Of a stretch of 11,875 bases of DNA, positions 7,036-11,875 are shown piece after piece. The stretch is taken from the NCBI GenBank assembly GCA_030631385.1, contig DAOVLG010000023.1, positions 1 through 11,875 on the forward strand, written 5' to 3'. Position 1 is the stretch's first letter; the number at the start of each line of letters is the position of its first letter. The notes under the pieces are model-generated. The model ran no database searches. It was not told the origin of the DNA and saw only the letters and a program-made list of their open reading frames with translations. Origin of the DNA: Candidatus Coatesiibacteriota bacterium. Lineage in GTDB: Bacteria > RBG-13-66-14. The position numbers and the translations under genes are program-made.

Positions 7036-7066
7036 GGAGGGTGGATGGCGAAAATATCCGCCCTTC
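7036..7066 (+). terminator. Hairpin after the beta-propeller gene (possible terminator or RNA stabiliser)
   Basis: An 11-bp stem pairs 7036-7046 with 7056-7066, with two G-U wobbles, around a 9-nt A-rich loop. It begins 34 nt after the stop codon at 7002. No run of T follows, so a factor-independent terminator is not shown; it may protect mRNA ends or pause polymerase. A 10-bp palindrome (CGCTGCAGCG, 7026-7035) directly precedes it. I found no convincing promoter between here and the next gene at 7142. Confidence 0.4.
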
Positions 7067-7141
7067 GTTACGAGTGCAAAACGCAACCAATCGGGCTATC
7101 CATGCGTAAATAAACGTAGAAGTCCGTACCGAATCCAGGCC

Positions 7142-7996
7142 ATGCACCCAAATCCGTCAATCCGCTTCCTTCTCGTCGTCTTTACCCCTCTCATTCTTCT
7201 CGTGGGTTGCGCCCCCGAGGAATCCAGAACGGGATGGGAGATCAACGAGCTGGCCGTGCAGGTGCGGCAGAATCCAGAGGACCCCGAGCTGCGCTTCCGT
7301 TTTGGGTTGGCGTTCGTGGAAGCGGAACCGCCCGATTGGGAGCAGGCCGTCATCCAATTCGGACGTGCCGCCGAGCTCGCTCCGACCTTCACCGACGCCC
7401 ACTTCAACCACGGCGTGTGCCTGGCCCGGATCGAGCGTTACTCTGAGGCCGAGGAGGCTTTCCGGCTGACCATCAGCCTCGATCCCGACTTCGCTTCAGC
7501 CTGGAGTAACCTGGGGGTCATCCACCAACTGCACCGACGCTTCGAGGAGGCCGGTGATGCCTTCCAACGCGCCGCGATGCTCGACCCCTCCTCCTACGAG
7601 GCGATCTTCAACCTCGGTTGTTCCCGCGAGGGTCTGCGTGACATGCCCGGAGCGATAGACGCCTATGAGAAGGCGATTGCGGTCCGAGGGGACCTGCCGC
7701 ACGCCTACAGCAATGTTGCCCGCCTCTACTACCTGGCCGGCCGGTATTCCGACGCCATCAATCGTCTCGAGATTGCCGCGGAGCTTTTGCCTGACACCCC
7801 CGCCATCTACTACGATCTCTACCAGTGCCACCGGGCCCAGGGTGACATCGTAAAATCCGAGGAATACTACAAGACAGCGATAACCATAGATCCCCGCTAC
7901 GCGGAGATATACGGTGAAGCGAGGGATTTCATTCCCCTACCCCAGGAATTCCTCGTAACGGATCCCCGCCCCGAGGAGGATGCAGATGAAGATTAA
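7142..7996 (+). CDS. TPR-repeat lipoprotein (second in window)
   Basis: 284 residues, ATG start with only a weak CAGG upstream. Residues 1-23 form a lipoprotein signal with a basic start, a hydrophobic core FLLVVFTPLILL and the lipobox LVGC (cysteine 23), followed by the acidic APEES. About six tetratricopeptide repeats fill the mature protein, roughly at 48-82, 86-115, 120-149, 154-183, 188-217 and 222-251. Clear examples are SAWSNLGVIHQLHRRFEEAG and AYSNVARLYYLAGRYSDAIN. The tail is acidic (PRPEEDADED). It should be anchored to a membrane and act as a scaffold. It resembles the lipoprotein at 1816-2478 in design but has more repeats and is not an obvious recent duplicate. It overlaps the next gene by 11 nt, so the three genes 7142-8757 probably form one transcript. 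Confidence 0.87.
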   Translation: MHPNPSIRFLLVVFTPLILLVGCAPEESRTGWEINELAVQVRQNPEDPELRFRFGLAFVEAEPPDWEQAVIQFGRAAELAPTFTDAHFNHGVCLARIERYSEAEEAFRLTISLDPDFASAWSNLGVIHQLHRRFEEAGDAFQRAAMLDPSSYEAIFNLGCSREGLRDMPGAIDAYEKAIAVRGDLPHAYSNVARLYYLAGRYSDAINRLEIAAELLPDTPAIYYDLYQCHRAQGDIVKSEEYYKTAITIDPRYAEIYGEARDFIPLPQEFLVTDPRPEEDADED

Positions 7997-8357
7997 ACCC
8001 TTAACCGGTGTGTTGATGCTCGTGGCCGCCGTGTCGGCCGGCTACCTGCTGGCGGTGGCCTGCTCCTACGATCCCATCGGCATAACCCGGGAGGGCGCCG
8101 CAAAGATCAGGGTCTACGAGATACCCGGCGCCAACTTCCAGGGTAACCAGTATGTGGATTTCGACGAACTCCACTTCGATCCGAACAACGATGACACCTC
8201 GCCCATGGTGCTGATCTACACCGACCAGGACAGCGAGAAGGTGACCTGGTATCCGGTTCCCCTGGGTGATTGGTACGTCCGGGACGGGGAGATGCACCTG
8301 GAGGCCGAATCCAACTGGTGGTACCGCGTCGTTATCCTCTACCAGCTGGAGGATTGA
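7986..8357 (+). CDS. Small lipoprotein, tandem relative of the next gene
   Basis: 123 residues from ATG 7986, which has GAGGAGG 6 nt upstream. An ATG at 7980 is in frame but touches that ribosome site, so it is less likely. The N-terminus MKIKPLTG... with a hydrophobic core (8-24) leads to AVAC (cysteine 26), a tolerable lipobox. The mature domain of about 97 residues is acidic and strand-rich, with aromatic residues near the end: WYVRDGEMHLEAESNWWYRV. This C-terminal part (aromatic, 2-3 residues, DG, then YRVVI near the end) recurs in the gene at 8359, which suggests an old tandem duplication. No known family is recognised. Position behind a TPR lipoprotein hints that these proteins meet on the same membrane face. 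Overlap with the previous stop implies coupled translation. Confidence 0.75.
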   Translation: MKIKPLTGVLMLVAAVSAGYLLAVACSYDPIGITREGAAKIRVYEIPGANFQGNQYVDFDELHFDPNNDDTSPMVLIYTDQDSEKVTWYPVPLGDWYVRDGEMHLEAESNWWYRVVILYQLED

Positions 8358-8358
8358 C

Positions 8359-8757
8359 ATGCGACGCATCGTACTAATTGCCGCGCTGGCGGTCTGGACG
8401 TTGGGTCTGTGGTCCTGCGGCGATCCGGAGACGATCATCGAGCCCTTCGCCAGCCACGTCGCGTACGAGTTCGCAAAGGACGAGGTGGAAGCAGCCAGCG
8501 GTTGGCTCCAGATTGCCGAGCTCGAGCACGACTCGGTCGCTGAGGCCCCCGGGGTCCAGGTCTGGGGCGACGGCCCCCAGGACGCCGACGACGACGGCGA
8601 CGGCCCGGGAGAGCCCTACACCCGCTGGGATCAGCTCGCGCCCGAGGACTACCGCATCCTCGACGGCCAGCTCTTCATCTTCCTCTCCGGCGACGATTCC
8701 GAGGACAGCCGTCACTACCGCGTGGTCATCTCCCGCCAGAGCCTGGATTTGGATTAG
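8359..8757 (+). CDS. Small acidic lipoprotein with an Asp-rich loop
   Basis: 132 residues. ATG 8359 follows the previous stop by 1 nt and has GGAGG at 8348-8352, a 6-nt spacing. The signal peptide MRRIVLIAALAVWTLGLWSC ends in the lipobox LWSC (cysteine 20). The mature part is strongly acidic and contains DADDDGDGPGE (75-85), which looks like a calcium-binding DxDxDG type loop, though a single loop proves little. The end (YRILDGQLFIFLS, then YRVVI at 120-124) parallels the preceding small lipoprotein, with about five extra residues between the DG and the YRVVI. No enzyme motif is visible. It is the last gene of the 7142-8757 set; a hairpin-rich repeat follows. Confidence 0.75.
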   Translation: MRRIVLIAALAVWTLGLWSCGDPETIIEPFASHVAYEFAKDEVEAASGWLQIAELEHDSVAEAPGVQVWGDGPQDADDDGDGPGEPYTRWDQLAPEDYRILDGQLFIFLSGDDSEDSRHYRVVISRQSLDLD

Positions 8758-8782
8758 ACCTCATCACCCGGTCGCCCGCCCG

Positions 8783-8857
8783 ATGTAGGGGCCGACCTCC
8801 GGGCGGTACGGTAACGCTTTAAGCCGCCGCGGCGGGGATGGAATCCCCGCCCTACAT
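8783..8857. repeat. Intergenic repeat element with GTAGGG ends and a strong hairpin
   Basis: Ends ATGTAGGG (8783-8790) and CCCTACAT (8850-8857) are perfect inverted repeats. Inside the right half is a 9-bp stem with a 3-nt loop, GGCGGGGAT (8831-8839) / ATCCCCGCC (8843-8851). The same GTAGGGCGGGG hairpin opens the element at 11618, and the left end (GTAGGGGCCGACC) resembles the right end of the element at 11786-11854. It begins 26 nt after the lipoprotein stop, so it may also help end transcription, but no U-tract follows. Confidence 0.6.
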
Positions 8858-8899
8858 TTAGGCCGCATTTCGTTGGGGGGCACGCCACCTCTTTTTCTC

Positions 8900-8926
8900 T
8901 TGTCGAATATCCCGATTTGTTACAAT
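8900..8926 (+). promoter_or_regulatory. Extended -10 promoter of the aminotransferase-folK-panB operon
   Basis: TGT followed by TACAAT (-10 at 8921-8926) is an extended -10 element. TTGTCG (8900-8905) is a weak -35 at a short 15-bp spacing. Transcription would start near 8933, leaving a leader of about 15 nt that carries AAGGAGG. This rules out translation starts upstream of the promoter. Confidence 0.6.
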
Positions 8927-8947
8927 AGCGGGGCTCGAAGGAGGACT

Positions 8948-10123
8948 GTGGAAGTAACACCGTCCCGCCGTCTCACCGCGGTCAAGCCCTACATCTTCTC
9001 CGAGATCGCCCTGTGGCGTCAAGCCGCCGCGACGAAGGGGCTGGAGGTTATAGATTTGGGCCGTGGAGGGCCGGACATCGGTCCTTACGGTGAGGCCGTG
9101 GAGGAGTTGGCCGTCACCGCCGCCGATCCCACCAAGTACTCCTACACCCCCTACACCGGCTCGCCGGAACTTTTGGGGGCAATCGTCCGGTGGTACCAAC
9201 GGTGCTTCAGAGTAAAAATTTCCTCGGGCGACATCGCTCTCCTGCCAGGCAGCAAAGGGGGGCTGTCCAGGTTGAACCTGGCCCTGGCCGATCCTCACGA
9301 CACGGTAATCCTCCCCGATCCGGCCTTCCCTTCATATGCCAGCGCCGCCGTGGTGGCGGGACTGGAGGTGCACCGTCTGGAGCTGAAGGACGAACTGGAT
9401 TGGCACCCCGATCTGGTGGGGATACCGAACGAGGTTGCCGAACGGGCGCGCTTCATCCTCCTCAACTATCCCAACAACCCAACCGGCGCGGCGACAACGG
9501 GAGATTTTCTCACCAAGCTGGTGGACTGGGCTCGGCGCACCCGGACCTTGGTCGTGTATGACAACGCATACCAGTTCGTTACCTACGACGGCAACGAGCC
9601 ACTCTCGATCCTGTCCGTCCCCGGGGCGGAGGAGGTGGCCGTCGAATTCCACACCCTCTCTAAGGCCTACGGTATGGCCGGGGTCCGGATCGCCTTCGCC
9701 GCCGGGCACTCCCAAGCGATCGCCGCGCTGAAGAAAATCGAGGTTTACTACCAGGCCGGCATCTTCGCCCCCTCGCTGGCGGCGGCGACCGTGGCCCTGA
9801 ACGAAGGCGACGACGCCGTGGCCGAGGCGGTGGCCGTCTACACCGATCGAAGGGATGCGGTTTCAACACTCCTGGATGAGATGGGTTGGCAACACGAGAA
9901 ACCGGGGGGCGCCACCTACTTCTGGCTAAAACTCCCCGGAGGAAAAGGGGAGGATGTCGCCTTCTGCAGGGGTCTGCTTGAAACCACGGGGGTCGTCCTC
10001 ACCCCCGGCTCCGCCTTCGGCGAGGCGGGAAGGAGATACGTCCGGCTGTCGGTGACCCAGCCCCGGGAAAGATTGGAACGGGCGCTCGAGTTGATCGGGA
10101 AGTACCTGGGGGAGCGGGAATGA
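8948..10123 (+). CDS. PLP-dependent class I/II aminotransferase (LL-diaminopimelate/aspartate aminotransferase-like)
   Basis: 391 residues from GTG 8948, with AAGGAGGA immediately upstream (3-nt gap). The frame stays open back to 8873, but that lies before the promoter. Fold type I transaminase motifs appear in order: GSKGGL (101-106, phosphate/ring contact), NYPNNPTG (173-180), YDNAY (204-208, Asp205 binding the pyridine nitrogen), TLSKAYGMAGVR (236-247, Lys239 forming the Schiff base, Arg247 binding phosphate) and YVRLSV (364-369, Arg366 binding the substrate carboxylate). All catalytic residues are present, so the enzyme should be active. The opening PYIFSEIALWRQAAATKGLEVIDLG style is typical of the DapL/aspartate aminotransferase group, but the substrate cannot be fixed from sequence. 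The stop overlaps the folK start (ATGA), so the two are translationally coupled. Lysine or cell-wall diaminopimelate synthesis is possible but unproven. Confidence 0.92.
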   Translation: MEVTPSRRLTAVKPYIFSEIALWRQAAATKGLEVIDLGRGGPDIGPYGEAVEELAVTAADPTKYSYTPYTGSPELLGAIVRWYQRCFRVKISSGDIALLPGSKGGLSRLNLALADPHDTVILPDPAFPSYASAAVVAGLEVHRLELKDELDWHPDLVGIPNEVAERARFILLNYPNNPTGAATTGDFLTKLVDWARRTRTLVVYDNAYQFVTYDGNEPLSILSVPGAEEVAVEFHTLSKAYGMAGVRIAFAAGHSQAIAALKKIEVYYQAGIFAPSLAAATVALNEGDDAVAEAVAVYTDRRDAVSTLLDEMGWQHEKPGGATYFWLKLPGGKGEDVAFCRGLLETTGVVLTPGSAFGEAGRRYVRLSVTQPRERLERALELIGKYLGERE

Positions 10124-10677
10124 CAACTTGGCGGCAGGCGCTCATCGCTCTTGGATCCAACTCGGGGGACCGGCTGAAAAACCTGAGTGAGGGACTCGCC
10201 AAACTTTTAAAAGACAACCGGCTGGAGCTCATCTCCGCCAGCGGTGTCTACGAAACCGCAGCCCAGGAGAAGGCCGCCGGCGGCAAGAATTTCTACAACG
10301 CCACGGTGCTCGTAAAAACCTCTCTGGGGCCGGATGATCTCATCTGGCTGATGGGAAAAATCGAGCACCGTTTCGGTCGCCTATCGGACAGAAAACGCCG
10401 CGACAGGAGCCGGCGGCTGGACCTCGATCTAATCTATCTGGGCGATCTGGTTTGCAACCGAAAGACAAGGGGTTTAAACCCCTTGTTAATTGTACCGCAC
10501 CCACGCCTGCGGAAGCGTAACTTTGTCCTGGCCCCGGCCAACGAGATCGCGCCCCGGTTCGTTGATCCCACCGATGGACTGACCGTCGCCGGATTGTGGA
10601 GGGCCTTGCAAAAAGAGGGAGCCAAGAAACCCGAACGGGTAGCGGAACTAATCCCAAGGGGGAGGGATGGGAACTGA
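10120..10677 (+). CDS. folK: 2-amino-4-hydroxy-6-hydroxymethyldihydropteridine diphosphokinase (HPPK)
   Basis: 185 residues. FolK transfers pyrophosphate from ATP to 6-hydroxymethyl-7,8-dihydropterin, the step before dihydropteroate synthase in folate synthesis, in the cytoplasm. Visible signatures are ALGSNSGDR (10-18), VYETAAQ (43-49), NFYNATV (57-63), RRLDLDLIYLGD (98-109, with Asp101 and Asp103 as Mg ligands) and VPHPRLRKRNFVLAPANEIAP (from 125). Start ATG 10120 overlaps the aminotransferase stop by 4 nt. Between the LGD strand and VPHPRL there are 6 more residues than in E. coli HPPK. Exactly there, codons 116-122 (TRGLNPL) are a perfect 22-bp palindrome found elsewhere in the window. 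This looks like an in-frame repeat insertion in a surface loop; the catalytic motifs are intact. The 3' end overlaps panB by 11 nt. Confidence 0.96.
   Translation: MTTWRQALIALGSNSGDRLKNLSEGLAKLLKDNRLELISASGVYETAAQEKAAGGKNFYNATVLVKTSLGPDDLIWLMGKIEHRFGRLSDRKRRDRSRRLDLDLIYLGDLVCNRKTRGLNPLLIVPHPRLRKRNFVLAPANEIAPRFVDPTDGLTVAGLWRALQKEGAKKPERVAELIPRGRDGN
10465..10486. repeat. Perfect 22-bp palindrome, copy 2 (inside folK)
   Basis: Identical over all 22 bp to the intergenic copy at 5724-5745: arms ACAAGGGG and CCCCTTGT around TTTAAA. It begins exactly at folK codon 116 and is read as T-R-G-L-N-P-L. Removing 18 nt here restores the usual HPPK spacing between the LGD and VPH motifs. Confidence 0.92.
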
Positions 10678-11485
10678 ACAAGCAGCCAGACGCCTCTCGG
10701 CGGTTCAGATAAAGGCCATGAAGGCTGAGGAGAAGAGGATCGTCTGTCTCACCGCCTACGACTACGCAAGCGCCAGAGTCTGCGACGAGGCGGAGGTTGA
10801 TCTCGTCCTCGTCGGCGACAGCCTGGCCAACGTCATCCACGGACGCCCCACCACCCTGGCGGTCACCATGGACGACATGCTTTACCACACCGCCATCGTT
10901 AACCGGGCGCTCAAGCGGGCCATGCTCGTGGGAGACATGCCATTCTTGAGTTTCTCGTTGGGTGAAATCGAGGCGGTCCGTAACGCGGGCTACTTCGTCT
11001 CCGAGGGCGGGGCGCAGGGGGTGAAGCTTGAGTGGCAACCGGGAATAGACCGAAGAGTCAAGGCGATCACCGACGCCGGCATCCCGGTGATGGGCCACCT
11101 GGGGCTGACGCCTCAGGCGATCCACCGACTCGGCGGCTACAAGGTCCAGGGACGTGATACGGCCCAGGCCGATGAGATGCTGGTCGAGGCGCTGAAGATC
11201 GAACGGGCCGGAGCCTTCGCCATCGTGCTGGAGCTGATCCCCGCCGAGCTGGCCGCGCGCATCACCGAAACCGTCTCAATACCGACCATCGGCATCGGCG
11301 CGGGACCCCACACCGACGGCCAGATACTGGTCTTCCACGACATGCTGAACATGCTGCCCGGGAAGAAGCTCAAACACGTGAAGCGGTATCTGAACGGTTT
11401 CGAGTTGATGAGTGAGGCGGTTCGAGCCTATTCTGGTGAGGTGCGCTCAGGAAGCTTCCCCGGCGAGGAGCACAGTTTCAAGTAG
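10667..11485 (+). CDS. panB: 3-methyl-2-oxobutanoate hydroxymethyltransferase (ketopantoate hydroxymethyltransferase)
   Basis: 272 residues. PanB transfers a hydroxymethyl group from 5,10-methylene-tetrahydrofolate to 2-oxoisovalerate, giving ketopantoate, the first committed step to pantothenate and coenzyme A. It is a cytoplasmic Mg-dependent TIM barrel. Motifs seen: LTAYDYASA (28-36), LVGDSLANVIHG (48-59; Asp51 metal ligand), VGDMPF (88-93; Asp90 metal ligand), VKLE (119-122; Lys120, Glu122), GGYKVQGR (156-163), LELIP (188-192; Glu189 the likely catalytic acid), PTIGIGAG...DGQILVFHD (206-225) and FPGEEHSF at the C-terminus. Length and residues are all normal. ATG 10667 lies within the folK end behind a purine-rich AAGGGGGAGGG stretch; spacing is tight but no better start exists. 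Being cotranscribed with folK ties a folate-using step to folate synthesis. Confidence 0.97.
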   Translation: MGTEQAARRLSAVQIKAMKAEEKRIVCLTAYDYASARVCDEAEVDLVLVGDSLANVIHGRPTTLAVTMDDMLYHTAIVNRALKRAMLVGDMPFLSFSLGEIEAVRNAGYFVSEGGAQGVKLEWQPGIDRRVKAITDAGIPVMGHLGLTPQAIHRLGGYKVQGRDTAQADEMLVEALKIERAGAFAIVLELIPAELAARITETVSIPTIGIGAGPHTDGQILVFHDMLNMLPGKKLKHVKRYLNGFELMSEAVRAYSGEVRSGSFPGEEHSFK

Positions 11486-11505
11486 CAACAACCCAATACA
11501 ACGGC

Positions 11506-11534
11506 TGAAAAGGCGCTCACCGGGCGCCTTTTCA
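11506..11534 (+). terminator. Intrinsic terminator of the aminotransferase-folK-panB operon
   Basis: An 11-bp perfect stem (11506-11516 with 11524-11534) closes a 7-nt loop. The GC-rich core AGGCGC/GCGCCT is flanked by AAAA on the left and TTTT on the right, so RNA from the plus strand ends its hairpin in a short U-tract. It begins 21 nt after the panB stop. Confidence 0.85.
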
Positions 11535-11617
11535 TGTTGGAAAAAGGGAAACTAAGATTTTTAAATCACCGTCAGTAAAAGGACCGATAAGAAGGTGTAT
11601 GTTCCTTATTCCTTTCG

Positions 11618-11678
11618 TAGGGCGGGGTTTGGTAACCCCGCCGCCAGCGCAGGGCGCTGGACCAACGCAGCGCGTTGG
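11618..11678. repeat. Array of three consecutive hairpins (GTAGGGCGGGG-type element)
   Basis: Three perfect hairpins follow each other with 1-nt gaps: GGCGGGGTT/AACCCCGCC (11621-11642, 4-nt loop), CCAGCGC/GCGCTGG (11644-11660, loop AGG) and CCAACGC/GCGTTGG (11662-11678, loop AGC). The first shares its GTAGGGCGGGG opening with the elements at 8783-8857 and 11786-11854. It is not a tRNA: no anticodon arm layout, T-loop motif or CCA end. The 107 bp after it (11679-11785) are AT-rich with no recognisable gene; a TTGACA at 11736 lacks a partner -10. The 83 bp before it (11535-11617) also show nothing clear. Confidence 0.6.
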
Positions 11679-11785
11679 ATCGCAGTATCGCGACGAGAGC
11701 CTTTTGTAAATTTAAGATTCCTGCGAAAAGCCATTTTGACACCATTGTATTTCGATGGACAGCGTATTCACCCACATGCATAAGA

Positions 11786-11854
11786 CGTAGGGGCGGGGCT
11801 CCGCCCCCGCCCGCGGGCGACCGCAGGGGATTCATCCCACGGGTCGCCCCTACG
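11786..11854. repeat. Repeat element with 10-bp inverted ends (CGTAGGGGCG)
   Basis: Ends CGTAGGGGCG (11786-11795) and CGCCCCTACG (11845-11854) are perfect inverted repeats. Inside are competing hairpins: GGGGCGG/CCGCCCC (11790-11807) on the left, and GGGCGACC/GGTCGCCC (11815-11849) on the right, the latter enclosing GGGAT/ATCCC. With its relatives at 8783 and 11618 it forms a dispersed REP/MITE-like family. No open frame inside is credible, so it is non-coding. Confidence 0.62.
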
Positions 11855-11875
11855 GGAAATTGCGACTTTTACTAG

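Noticed and set aside
6355..7086. Minus-strand frame of 243 codons
   Set aside because: Antisense to the beta-propeller gene, whose seven repeats prove the plus frame.
8873..8947. Upstream ATG extending the aminotransferase
   Set aside because: It lies upstream of the extended -10 promoter, and the strong AAGGAGG sits just before GTG 8948.
11736..11764. TTGACA as a -35 box in the right-hand gap
   Set aside because: No acceptable -10 at 15-19 bp and no gene downstream in the window.
11572..11835. Minus-strand frame and overlapping plus-strand frames in the right-hand gap
   Set aside because: They are built from the hairpin repeats, have no ribosome sites and show no protein pattern.
11618..11854. 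CRISPR array or tRNA cluster in the hairpin-rich region
   Set aside because: No equal repeats with spacers, and no tRNA arm layout or T-loop consensus.

Overview
The window looks like chromosomal DNA of a GC-rich, probably diderm bacterium. Codon third positions are mostly G or C, Shine-Dalgarno sequences are clear at several starts, GTG and TTG starts are common, and four or five genes encode lipoprotein-type signal peptides. Dispersed palindromes and GTAGGGGCG-ended elements in the gaps give it the feel of an uncultured candidate-phylum genome. That is an impression from memory; nothing in the window fixes the taxonomy. I saw no rRNA, tRNA, CRISPR array, transposase or phage gene.

Left part (1-1815): two leftward genes. 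The first is cut by the window edge and encodes a proline-rich protein of unknown function (2-514). The second is a single-pass membrane protein (758-1513). A 302-bp divergent control region (1514-1815) carries a good sigma70-type promoter on each strand, a hairpin and a degenerate copy of a 22-bp palindrome.

Middle (1816-5709): a rightward, tightly packed set. It holds a TPR lipoprotein, an unrecognised lipoprotein-like protein, a membrane-anchored PHP-fold protein that has lost most of its metal ligands, and the radical-SAM heme chaperone HemW, joined to the PHP gene by a 4-nt stop/start overlap. A perfect 22-bp palindrome follows; its centre sits where the -35 box of the next gene should be. 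That gene (5827-7002) encodes a seven-repeat PQQ-type beta-propeller with no export signal. Next come a second TPR lipoprotein and two small tandem, distantly related lipoproteins (7142-8757).

Right part (8948-11485): a three-gene operon with its own extended -10 promoter and a strong intrinsic terminator: a class I/II aminotransferase resembling LL-diaminopimelate/aspartate aminotransferases, folK (folate pathway) and panB (pantothenate pathway). FolK makes a folate precursor and PanB consumes methylene-tetrahydrofolate, so the last two are metabolically linked. folK contains an exact second copy of the 22-bp palindrome inside its reading frame. The remaining 340 bp hold repeat elements made of hairpins and no convincing gene.

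The most distinctive observation is the palindrome family: two identical 22-bp copies, one apparently a tolerated in-frame insertion in an essential-type enzyme and one overlapping a promoter, plus a decayed third copy. I found no evidence for a new defence or mobile system.
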